Shown in pieces: positions 23,783 through 34,141 of a DNA stretch of 64,000 bases. Within the stretch, counting starts at the first letter, position 1; each line of letters begins with the position of its first letter. The notes below the pieces were generated by a model that saw only the letters and a program-made list of their open reading frames with translations, ran no database searches and was not told the origin of the DNA. This DNA is from Chlorops oryzae (Eukaryota; Arthropoda; Insecta; Diptera; Chloropidae): assembly GCA_020466095.1 (NCBI GenBank), contig CM035807.1:102173451-102237450 (forward strand). The letters are read 5' to 3'. Both the position numbers and the translations under genes were made by a program.

Positions 23783-25421
23783 GTATGTGCATTAATCCGT
23801 ATCCATTTTGTTTTAATGGATCTCAAATGTAAGAAAATATCGAAAAAGTAACGATGACGTCGTCATTAAAACTAGTGGCTTAACTTTGAATTAAAACGAA
23901 CGAAAGACAAAGAAAATAAAAAAATTTACGTATAAAGTTAAAAGTTTTGGAACGTTAAAAGATAATAACGTAAATGAGCTTCAATTATACATTGAAAATT
24001 CTTAACGGATTAGCATTTTTATCCGTTCAAGGGAAATGCCAGTTAATTCATAATGTAAGGGATGTCCTGTCTTTATTGATCATTTCCACATGAAAATGTT
24101 TTTTTTCCAGAAAATCGACTAGATAGACGCGAAGAGCATGCGGAAGAGAAGAAATTTCCCTTCGTCTCTTTGCTCTCGAACAGCTCCATATTGTATGTAT
24201 GTAAGTACGTAGAACAAATCACAAGTTATTGAAAAGTTTCAACTTCTTTTGATTTCTTCGATGGTCCCCGTTTAAACAGGGAGCCAAAACGCGAGACACT
24301 GGAAGGAAACACATGAGAAAGACGGAGATGAATTTTGCCTTTCGTCTCTGTCAGTCTGATGTGTTTCCTTCCAGTGTCTCTCTTAATCTAAACACCGACA
24401 TGTTCATTGAGCTGTTCGCGAGCAAATTACACGAGCATGTCCCATGTGTATAGGTATTGCTGGCTTAATCTAAATACGGACAATGCGGCCACAACTGATT
24501 GTGATATATTAAAAACTACATACCTATTTTATTTTTAGATATGTTCAAAGTTGAAATGTCACAACTGCAAAATTTCTCCACGCGTGCGATTCCCAAAAAA
24601 TTTTTATGCTTTTAACGTCATTAGTCCCGGTTCACATTATGCGACAAATCAGCGACGACGAAGCTTTTGTGTTTGCGAGGGACGCACGGAGAAGAGACGA
24701 GACGCGACTTACTGTGTTGGTTCATATTGAATCTACAGCAGGGATCGGAAAAATTAAAGTAAGATTGTTGTGTGTTCTCTGAATACGATGCGCACGCGGT
24801 GCTTCTTCAAGAGTTCGAAAATGACTGACAAAAATGTAGGGATGCGGATTGAACATCGATGCATCGAAAATATCGATATTGATACTCGATGGTCACTTGT
24901 CCGATGTACATTTTTTTGATACGTTTGTCTGCTTCTGCGAACATTACTTTCATGTATTATGTATTTTAATAAAATAAATATTTAAAAAAAAGCTTTGAAG
25001 TTGCAAGTTTTGTTTTGTTTTGTTGGATAATTCTATGCGCATCGATGTAGTCCCTTCGATATATCGGGGAACATCGATGCATTTTTCGATGTATCGAATC
25101 GAAGAAATACATCGATCGATCGCTACAAAAAAGCGGAGCAAAAAAGGCATCTCGGATTTGAGTAGAATAGGTCACAAGGAACACAAATCCAACTTCCTTT
25201 TCGTCCTCCGACTTTTTTTCTATCTACCTTTTTACCTCAAAAAATTAATTGATAACTGTTATTTTCGATCCCTGGTAAAAAGATTAAATTGTACTTTTTT
25301 TATAGCTTTTATAGCTTTTTTAAGAACAGATGAAAAGGCGATTGGGTCTTATTTGCATAATTCGATTATTCCTTCCTTCCTTCCTTTTAGTCGATTATTT
25401 GTTTTATGAACAATTTTTTTA

Positions 25422-25610
25422 AGTGCTGTTATACACGAGGCGTTTTTTAACGCGCGTTTCTTCACTCACGTGTCGAGTTAGTAGGACGGCGGGGTAGAGC
25501 TGCCCTTGCGTGTTTGCCTACCCCGCTTACATCACTATACCGCTATACTACAAACTCGGCACGCGAGCGACGAAACGCGCATTAAAAAACGCCTCGTGTA
25601 TAATAGCTCT
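25422..25610. mobile_element. MITE, TIR TATACACGAGGCGTTTTTTAA
   Basis: About 65 bp of imperfect inverted arm at each end, including ACACGAGGCGTTTTTTAA and GCGCGTTTC, around a GC-rich loop. No coding capacity. Confidence 0.85.
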
Positions 25611-25639
25611 AAGTTAGCCAAAACTGTCCAATCGTCTTA

Positions 25640-26763
25640 TGCTATGTTCTCACTATAGGGGTTAAGTACTTAACCCGATGCCAGTGATGCCAGATTGTGG
25701 GTTTTTCCCCATATTTTGGGTTTTTCACTCAAAAAACGTGACATGGGGAAAAGTATGGGTAATTTTATATCGAAATTTATGCACTACATTTAAGGTACAT
25801 TTACTACTACAATTTTAAGTTACTTTTGTTTTTTTTGTTATTTTCTTGATACTCTTATTAAAATATTAAAATATTGAAATATTGCGTTTAAATCCAATGT
25901 TCAATTTTGAAATCGGTACGCCCATATTTTCAAAAAATCATTCTGGGTTTTTTCGTGGGTTTTTATTTTTTGAAAATGGGGAAAAATGGGTTTTTTTCCA
26001 ATATATGAGGGTTTTTTTATCGATAAAATCTGGCATCACTGCCCGATGCTTTAACTCAAAGCGTTCATATCAGCTTCGAGCGAGTTAAGGTTTACTAACG
26101 TCATATGACCCAGCCGGAAAGTGCACTACTTCTGCACTACTGCCGAAGTGGTGAAAATTCATACTGCGGCTACTCCCATTACTAACCCTTACTGTTAGTG
26201 AAGTTTTTTTGGGAGATGGCCGCTGTTTGCATTACATGCATGCGATAATGTCCGGCTTGGGAGTTTGAAATATAAAAAACCCGCAAGGTATATTTGATAT
26301 ACTATATCACCGAGAAGTTGCAAATAAAAATGGAATTTGCTTTATTAGAAATGTTTTAAGAAGCTGAAAAAGCGAAAGGAATATTGGAAGCAATAATTTT
26401 AGAAGACCATTGCAATATCCGCGGGAACAAGAAAATATTAATAGAGCTATTAGTGAAAGCGGCATCACAAAACGTTCCACGACCTTTGATCAAAATTTAC
26501 ATATCCAAATACGTGCATCCTTCCCCACTCATTTTCTGCACGGGAAAGCTTCCTTCCAGTGTCGTATTAAATTTTTACCCGGTTTTTGTACTCGGTGTTA
26601 GCAAATGTAACTGAAAATTTCAAATGCAACTCTGCGCTAACCTCAGAGTTAAATGTTAACCCGGGGTTTATTTTCGGGTTAGATGATTTTTTTATATGCG
26701 TTTTGACATTTGAAACCCTGGGTTTCGCCGATAACCCTAACCCGGCCTAGTGAGAACATAGCA
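25640..26763 (+). mobile_element. Harbinger-like element, copy 2 (both ends)
   Basis: Ends are TGCTATGTTCTCACTA and its inverse (17-bp TIR), flanked by TTA at 25637-25639 and 26764-26766. A decayed frame starts at 26330 (MEFALLEMF, then stop, then EAEKAKGILEAIILEDHCN), homologous to copy 1 on the other strand. It also holds a smaller inverted pair, CCAGCCGGA (about 26111) and TCCGGCTTGG (about 26250), shared with copy 1 and with the element at 53094-53895. The MITE at 25682-26041 is nested inside. Confidence 0.75.
25682..26041. mobile_element. hAT-type MITE with exact 8-bp TSD
   Basis: Ends CAGTGATGCCAGATT and AATCTGGCATCACTG-like are inverted. CCCGATGC flanks both sides (25674-25681 and 26042-26049). 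The unoccupied site is present in the other Harbinger-like copy near 22935-22950. About 360 bp, non-coding. Confidence 0.92.
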
Positions 26764-27394
26764 TTATTAATCGGCATTAAACAGTTCATGATTTTGCCCT
26801 TCTATCCGATTTCGAATATTACTCTCGCCGCATTATAATTAAATCCATCAATTTCGCAAATTGTCATTGTTTGTTTTTGTTTGTTTTTTTTTTTTGTTTT
26901 TGGCCTATAGCAATTGAAATTTCGCAAAATTTCGTTTAGGCGCAAATCTTCTATCCCCTCGAGCACTTTGTCAGGCTACACCTGAAGGGTTACGTTTTAC
27001 AAAACAGTTTGCTCCAAGGCTAATCCCGTATTGAATTTCCTTTGAGACTGCCAGTCCTCTAAATCGAGCCGATTTGTCAAAGGGATCATGATTTATTGGC
27101 ACTTCATTCGTCTTTGTAATTGGTTTTTAAGCCTTCACCTCTATCGAATTTAATACTAGTTTGAAGCAAATTGTTTTTTGCTTTGGTTTGCTTAAATTTC
27201 TCAAGAATTATGTTACTATGTACCTACTCTCGTGAAAACTCTTAATCTTTCTTTTTTATGTCGTTATATGGTTTATGACATTAATAAATTTGCTCCCGAC
27301 GGTTCTTAAGAAATCTCGAAATTCTATTTTGCGCCTTAAATCCGACGACGGCACGTTGAAATATTTTCATAATGTGCTCAATGGACTAATTTAA

Positions 27395-28569
27395 CCCTCC
27401 GTTTGGCACACCTCAGCGGACACACATTCGTACCACAGTGGTCTGGCCAGACCACCGTATGTTTTCATACATTTGTATGGGATTTGTATGGGTTTTTTAC
27501 CTGATTTTAAATGCATATATGAGGTCGACAGGTAGAAACTTTTGGTTGTTTATCATTCAGAATGTGTTTCTTAAGAACTAAATTGCCTGTTTAGGTAGAA
27601 ATATCAAGAAAAAAAAATTTTTGGAGTAAAAGAAAACAGTTCGGTTTTTGTTCATTTTTTCTTTATTTCAAGGCGTATTAGGGCAATAAACATGCGATTT
27701 TATGTATTTTTTTGTTATGAAATTTGATAATTCTTCGGTTTCTTCTTGGTTCTTGCAACTAAAACAAGTATAATCCATGATACAAGAAAACAAGATAGCG
27801 CCACTTCACTACCGCTATTTTGAAGCTGTCTTTGAGAGCCGAAAATTGAGTTTGTGACGTCACTGAGCGAGAAATTGTTTTTGTTTCCCATGCTATTCAA
27901 AAAAGTAAAAAGCCGGTTTAACATGGGAAACAACAACAACGAATCGCGATTTTGAGTCTGTGACGTTTCCTCTCTCAAGTGGCGCTATCTTGTTTTCTTG
28001 TATCATGGAAATTTGCATTAAATACTCGCAAAGATTCCAGTTCAAGGTCATTTCAATTATTATTTGTTTCTTATAGGGAAACCATCAGCTTTGCAAAAGC
28101 ATAAATAAAATAGAGCAAATTAAAATATGAAACAAACAGTGTTTTTTCCTGTGCTTCACTTGAATTTGCCACCAGTGGCATAGTTTGGCATACACTGGTT
28201 TAAATGCTCGCCAATGTGTGTACAAGCAATGCTGGAATATTCTTTTAGCAGCTGGAACTCAAAAACATAAAAAACAATACGAATTTACTGCACGTATATG
28301 TGTAAATCATGTTATATCCCATACATTTCTATATGAATTGCATGGGTGGTCTGGCCAGACCACTGTGGTACAAATGTGATATGACGACCAAAATGTCCTT
28401 ACAATTATCCTTCTGTAGCACGGATCCTTACAAAATTATTTTCAAATGAAAGAGGACAAAAAGTTAGGAAAAGTCAATGAATTTCAAGTGTCTAGCTCAA
28501 TTAGAAGTATGTTATAATTACAGTCAAAGTTGAAAATGGTCTGGCCAGACCACTGTGCCAAACGGAGGG
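27395..28569. mobile_element. piggyBac-type element, 1,175 bp
   Basis: TTAA at 27391-27394 and 28570-28573 flank a perfect 16-bp TIR CCCTCCGTTTGGCACA. Subterminal palindromic GTGGTCTGGCCAGACCAC occurs near both ends (about 27439-27463, 28348-28366 and 28538-28556). No intact transposase frame is present. A separate 232-bp MITE is nested at 27776-28007. Confidence 0.92.
27776..28007. mobile_element. nested MITE, TIR CATGATACAAGAAAACAAGA
   Basis: About 30 bp at the left (CATGATACAAGAAAACAAGA, then TAGCGCCACTT) is exactly mirrored at the right. It lies wholly inside the piggyBac-type element. A minus-strand frame at 27715-27978 is produced by its arms. Confidence 0.88.
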
Positions 28570-28573
28570 TTAA

Positions 28574-29989
28574 GAATGTTGGATCGCATTTAATCGTAGA
28601 ATATTTATGGCGTAAAAATAAAGCTGCCCTTGGCGGTATTTTATCACAGTTTTATTCGATGTGAAAGGATGCCCCTTAAAGCAGTCAAGCTTTTAAATTG
28701 TATGCAGGAAATAGAAATATTCCCACGAGCCGGGTATAAATACTTAGAAAAGTTTATATTTCATGGATTGAGACATTTTTACTTTTAAAAATTCATCCAC
28801 ATGATACCATTAATTTGCGTTCTATTTTTTAACCATCCTTTTAAGTAAAAAACTAAAATATTTTTTTGCAAATGGATTTTCTCAAAATTTCCACATTTTG
28901 TCCTTGCAGTAAAACTATACATGTATATACTTATACATATATATATGTATATATATATATGTATATACTTAGAGTAGAGTGTGATAGCATGGCATCCTTA
29001 TCCGCAAACGTTGAGGTGTGTGGTATATAATTACGGCTGTGTGTCTCTATTAAAGTGATATTCTCATGAGTGTTGAAAGCAATAATGAAAGGAAGAATAA
29101 GAAAACGAGAAAAGGATATTTCTAAAGTCATTATGTATTTTCCAACAAAAGGATGTGTGCAATTTATTATGTGTCTTAGAATTGCGTTAAAAACGTTCTC
29201 ACGGCCAAATGGGTGCATTTTGGTGTTGAAAACTAGTGGATTATTTTGCTGATTTCTTTTCAATTGAGAACAAATGCCCTTCAAGGTGTTTTATGTGTGG
29301 AATTTTCTTTAGATATTTACTCCTTTCAATGAAAAAATCGAACAATGCGTTTCACATGCGGGGGTTTCTATAAAGCAATTGGCTGGGTTTATCGTATCGA
29401 CACCTTGCAGAAGGCTTTGGGATATATGGCAATGACAATGAACACGATTTTCCATTGTCGAAGGACTTCATTTATTTTGTCGAAAAAATAAATGAAACGT
29501 CCGCTGCAAGCAATTATTTCAAGAAATTACAAGCACAATTGCATTGTGGTTGAACGTGTTTTTAGCTCATCAACTGCGGGGTTTTTATGCAACGATGATT
29601 TTTTTGCGTATTATTTTTGAGAAGATGCATATTATGAATCTTAAATTTCAGTAAGTGTTTGTGCCACAAAGGTCAGTTGGTCGTCCGACCAAATAATGGA
29701 ACAATGCGAAATCGTTTCAAAGATAAGAAGAAAAACCAACCACGTACCTTTCGAATTGCGCTGCGGTGCGGTGTTGACTTCGGATGATGTTGATGGACTC
29801 ATTGATGTGAAAAAATATGAAAAAACCGATCGTTCGCCCGCGACGACGAGTAGCGAAACGAACCGAAATACTCGAAAAACGAGACCGGGTGGAAACTATT
29901 TAACACGATGCTGTTCACTTATAAAACCGACGAGAGAGAATTCGCGCGACGCGATCGACTGCTGGAAACTTAATGCCACATATAAGCAT
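28574..29989. other. intergenic, no supported gene
   Basis: AT-rich, with a TATATATG microsatellite at about 28935-28965. A plus-strand frame starts at 29696 and is more GC-rich than its surroundings, but half of its codons after 29990 fall inside a MITE and no domain is recognisable. Confidence 0.4.
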
Positions 29990-30200
29990 ATATGGGTATT
30001 TCCAAACGGACGTGACAGTTTCTCTAGCAATTTTAAGTCCCGAATTGAAGAATGTGGGAAATGGTAATTTTGTTTCTTACTATTATCGCGCAGCTCTTCC
30101 AGACTTTTATACTTACCAAAATGTTATGCAGATCAGAAAGGCAATTAGATATGCTCGGACGTGACAAAAAGTTTACTTTTTTCTGGAAATGCCCATATGT
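29990..30200. mobile_element. MITE related to the 20094 family
   Basis: Ends ATATGGGTATTTCCA and TGGAAATGCCCATAT are inverted, and GGACGTGACA lies inside each arm. The outer motif matches the edge of the element at 20094-20301. Confidence 0.65.
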
Positions 30201-30430
30201 CACTCTAATAGATATTGCGCGGGACGTTTCGCGCCAATTAGAAAGACGCAAAGAAACTTTTCCTTGCCTCCTGCGTCTCTTGCCCACGAACTGAATGTAC
30301 CGCAACATCTTTTAGGTATGTCTGACTTCGGACTAATTAGCATTGCGGGAAAAAAGCCCGAGCAGCTGAGCTTGAAGTGCTGCCCTCCTTTTTCCCGTTT
30401 ATCGCCGCTGTCAGGGTTTCTTTTACGTTA

Positions 30431-30579
30431 TTTACACGTTAAGACATTTCGATAATGAAACAAATTTTCGAAGGCAAGGGAGGCAGGGGGAAGAGAGAAA
30501 ATCGCTACCATACCACATCCCCGCGCGTCCCTAGCCCGCAAAAAGATTGTTTCATTATCGAAATATCTTAACGTGTAAA
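30431..30579. mobile_element. TTTACACG MITE, copy 1
   Basis: TIR TTTACACGTTAAGACATTTC continuing to GATAATGAAACA, about 32 bp. The core is itself an imperfect inverted repeat (GGCAAGGGAGGCAGGGG ... CCCCGCGCGTCCCTAGC). Copies also lie at 31748-31896 and 43008-43155. Confidence 0.92.
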
Positions 30580-30617
30580 TGACTTCTTTGCGCAGCGACA
30601 GCGGCAAAAACGGACAC

Positions 30618-30746
30618 TAGTGGGACTCCTGCAGCTTCGCAAATTGTGGGAAATGAGAATTTTGTCACACAACTGTCAAAATTTATATGAAAATTTACGA
30701 TGGGAAAAGTTGCGAAGGCATTTGCGAAGCTGCATGAGTACCATTA
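30618..30746. mobile_element. TAGTGG MITE, copy 1
   Basis: Ends TAGTGGGACTCCTGCAGC and GCTGCATGAGTACCATTA form the TIR, extended by TTCGCAAAT. The interior reads TTTTGTCACACAACTGTCAA. Copies lie at 30778-31682 and 37407-37539. Confidence 0.88.
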
Positions 30747-30777
30747 GTAAATAGAATAAGACGTGCGAAAAACTCAT

Positions 30778-31682
30778 TAGTGGGACTCATGCAGCTTCGC
30801 AAATTGTAGGAAATGAGAATTTTGTCACACAACCAGGGACTGAAAATAACAGTTTCAATGTCTTTCAAAATTTGAAAAAGCAAGGACAAACAATTGTCGC
30901 ACAGAAATCTTTTCGATGTCATTGTGATCCTCAGTACATTCTCTATACGAATCCGGGATGCACTTTATTTTCCTAACTTTTTTAGAAAAAGTCCAATATT
31001 AACTGGTAAATACTGACTTTTATTTTTTCAGTTAAACAATAACAGTTAAACTGGGCCAAATATTTTTTTTTGGCAAAAATAAAAGGCTTTGCCAAATAAC
31101 AAATAAACCGTTACTCCAATTTAAATAAATTTGATACCAATTGATAGGTCTCAGTTTCTGGAATCCAAAAATACATCTGTGGTCTTATGGAAGAGTAGCT
31201 TAAGTCGACTTAAGCTTAATATGAGTTATTTATACCACTGAATTCCCTTCAAAGAGACGCATCATTAGGTAAAACCCTTGTCTCCGTAACATTATTCTAG
31301 AAAAAGTGGTTAATACAGAAACGTCCAATGATTATCGAATTATGTATTTTTGGATTCTAGAAACTGAGACCTGTCAATTGGTATCAAATTTATTTAAATT
31401 GGAGTAACGGTTTATTTGTTATTTGGCAAAGCCTTTTATTTTTGCCAAAAAAAAATATTTGGCCCAGTTTAACTGTTGTTTGACTGAAAAAATAAAAGTT
31501 AATATTTTACAGTAAGTTTTTTTTTTCAAATAAAATACAAGTCAAAACATAACTTTTTTTTGTAACTTTTACTATAAAAGGCATAACTGGTTCGGTCCCT
31601 GCACACAACTGTCAAAATTTATATAAAAATTTACGATGGGAAAAGTTGCGAAGGCATTTGCGAAGCTGCATGAGTACCACTA
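30778..31682. mobile_element. TAGTGG MITE, copy 2, split by a hAT MITE
   Basis: The same MITE as 30618-30746, only 31 bp downstream of it, interrupted after TTTTGTCACACAAC by the element at 30834-31601. Removing that element and one TSD restores the order seen in copy 1. Confidence 0.9.
30834..31601. mobile_element. hAT-type foldback element with exact 8-bp TSD
   Basis: CACACAAC flanks both sides (30826-30833 and 31602-31609). Ends CAGGGACTGAA and TTCGGTCCCTG are inverted. Inside are arms of about 165 bp (about 31012-31175 and 31343-31505) that are near-perfect inverted repeats. No coding frame. Confidence 0.93.
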
Positions 31683-31747
31683 TTCTTTTCGTCGCACCCA
31701 ACAAGTATGTGCACCAAAAAAAGCTTGTAAAGGCCTATAAGAGTATA

Positions 31748-31896
31748 TTTACACGTTAAGACATTTCGATAATGAAACACACTTTTTGTCGACTAGAGAC
31801 CAGCGGGAATGTGGTATGGGAGCGTTTTTATCTCTTCCCCTTGCGTCCCGTTCAAACGAAAACTTGTTTCATTATCGAAATGTCTTAACGTGTAAA
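31748..31896. mobile_element. TTTACACG MITE, copy 2
   Basis: Full-length copy flanked by TA on both sides (31746-31747 and 31897-31898), as for mariner-type elements. Its right end lies 8 bp from the left boundary of the duplicated cassette (31905). Confidence 0.92.
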
Positions 31897-32060
31897 TAGC
31901 GTATAATGGAAATCTACTAATTCTACTCCTTTTACAAAAAAGCACTTAATTCCAAATCAATGGTGAAAGCTTGCAGCACTGCCACCCGATATCGCCATCA
32001 ATTTGCTTGCATTTCTCGAAAACTCTCGCTGCTCGTGGATAATCGAAGATTTTTAGTAAA

Positions 32061-33403
32061 ATGGAGCTTTTCTTTGTGAATCAAGTAAGTTTAAACATAT
32101 CCTTACGTCCCTGTATAGTTAATTTTATAGTTAAAAAAGTTAAATAGATACATGCACATTGAATGTTTGATAAAGACTTCCCGAATTTTTAAGAGCTATG
32201 CGTCTGTTCAAATTGCGAAAAAGAATATTGCTTCACGAATTCGGGGAACTACCGAAATTTTATCTGCAACTCTGATCTGATGCTCTAATGAAAGTGGTGA
32301 TCTATGCTGCAGTTGTTCACGAGAAAAGCATGCTTAACTCAATTTAGGAACTAGATGGGCGATATTATGTATCTATTTTTGTGAACATTATTAGGGAAGT
32401 CCCAATTCTAAAAATGCGCTGATATCGACGGCATCACAAAAAATCCGCAATAGTGCACATTCATTTTGTACATACATATGTGCAGGTTTGTTCGAAGCGA
32501 AATCGATCTTTGAACATTTCATATAAGTATCTATAAGCTTACTATTTTTGGCGTTTGTCCTTTAAATTATCTTTGAAAAAATACTCCATATACATAATGT
32601 GCGAAAGGAATTAATTCCCGAGTATTTTACAGAAATTTGTACTCCCATCAACTTTAAACGTGGAAACGAAGAACTTTTCCGAAGACGATTTGAGTGCTCT
32701 TTCGAAGAGCATCGAGATAACTAAAGAAGATGCTGACCTGGACGTGGACAATCCACCATCGGGAATCCTTAGCCCGTTGCGGATGTTCTTATTACAAAGC
32801 GCTATTAAGAGAAATGATCCTCAGGCGATTTTCGATAAAGTCTTTCAGATCGAGAGCAACCGAGAAGCTCTAAAAAAGGATCTGAGATATATAATTTTCG
32901 TATTTTTCGATTGCGAGAAGACTCGAGGTAATCAACTCTTAATGCCGTTGTTCACGAAATACGGCGTTAATACCGAAAATCTAAGCGAAATCGAGGAGTT
33001 CCTATTCAATGTGTACAACACTTTCGCCGATATTACCTATACGCTCCAGAAGAAATATCCTCGACTTCAACGACACCGAGATAACCTATTTGGTTATAAG
33101 AATTTTAAGAAAATTTATATAAATATGGGCATTGTTGCTTTATTGCCCAAGGGCAAGAAGTACGGTGGCTTCGTAAAAGCCCTCCTACATATCTCATTGT
33201 CGTTCAACGTTTCAAACTTCGAGACCGTCCTAGCATCGTTTCGTATGTATTATCATTCTGCACTGACTCCGAACGAAAAACGCCAAAAATGGTTTTCAAA
33301 TCTCCAAATCGCAGAATCTGATTGCCTTTTGTGGAGCAAGGTGTTCGACAAGCATTTCCCAGATCATGTCGATATACATAAGTTTTTCGGACAGATTGCT
33401 TAA
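32061..33403 (+). CDS. gene A copy 1: unrecognised 264-aa protein, two exons
   Basis: Exon 1 is 32061-32084 (ATG in a good AAAATGG context, MELFFVNQ) followed by a GTAAGT donor. The intron is 548 nt and ends TTTTACAG. Exon 2 is 32633-33403, beginning KFVLPSTLN in phase 0. The internal GTG at 32660 is codon 18, not a start. The product is 264 aa, mostly charged and apparently helical, with no signal peptide or membrane segment. An acidic amino part (about 20-45) precedes a long alpha-helical region with aromatic-rich stretches (IIFVFFDCEKTRG; KKYGGFVKALLHISLSF) and a Lys/Arg-rich middle (KKYPRLQRHRDN). I recognise no family. A poly(A) signal AATAAA lies at 33744-33749. The two copies differ at 3 of 771 exon-2 bases. 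Confidence 0.8.
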
Positions 33404-33743
33404 AGCCGATTGTTCCTTAATTTTTGCAGATATGGAGCGCGCTGCATGCACATTAATTTCCCTCTTTTTAATTTTAATGAGCTTAATCTTTTATGGCTCG
33501 AAAATATTGCTTTTAATTTTCATTTTTTAGTCGCGATCAGTGTTAACTTGTCGAATTGAAACACTTGCTCAAACAAAAATATAGTGTATCTATATATGGA
33601 TGATGGCTGGCTATAACCCTTTAAGATGAACGAAAGAGCTGTCGCTTTTCACACCTGGCAATCGTATTCTGCAGTTGTGTAAACTAAATGTATCCGCAGC
33701 ACATTTGTAAATCACACAATTCTTCCAGCATACACATTAAACG

Positions 33744-33749
33744 AATAAA
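33744..33749 (+). terminator. poly(A) signal of gene A copy 1
   Basis: AATAAA about 340 nt after the stop codon, conserved in the second copy at 46599-46604. Confidence 0.6.
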
Positions 33750-34141
33750 TATACGGAATTTACTCTTCAAGTATTCTCTTTCATTGGAGGAGGTTCCATT
33801 ATTGCTCGAAATTATTTCAATTCAAGGCTGAAAGTGTGTGCAGCCCAAACCGCGATTAGCTTCCTGTCTCTAAGTGCCCTCAAAAGATCTGAAATCCACC
33901 ATGGAAATGCCTTGGAGACACGTTCTCTTTGTGGTGGGTGATGGGTGATCGGGGGTGCGAAATGTTTGAAAGTCGAGAAAAAATTGTGTAATGGGTAAGT
34001 ATTTTTGCTGTTTTTCTGTATTATTAAATTATGTGGTTATATGTACTATAAATATTCAAAATTTCAACAAATCTAGGACAAAAATATAGCACTTTTGCGA
34101 TGCCTTTGTGATTTGAACTAAATCCGGAGATTGCTTCGAGT

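Noticed and set aside
29696..30067. 123-codon plus-strand frame
   Set aside because: No domain; its last third lies in a MITE and composition follows local GC content.
32660..33403. 247-aa protein starting at position 32660
   Set aside because: The codon there is GTG, inside exon 2; the real start is the ATG at 32061 through a spliced microexon. The same holds for 45515.
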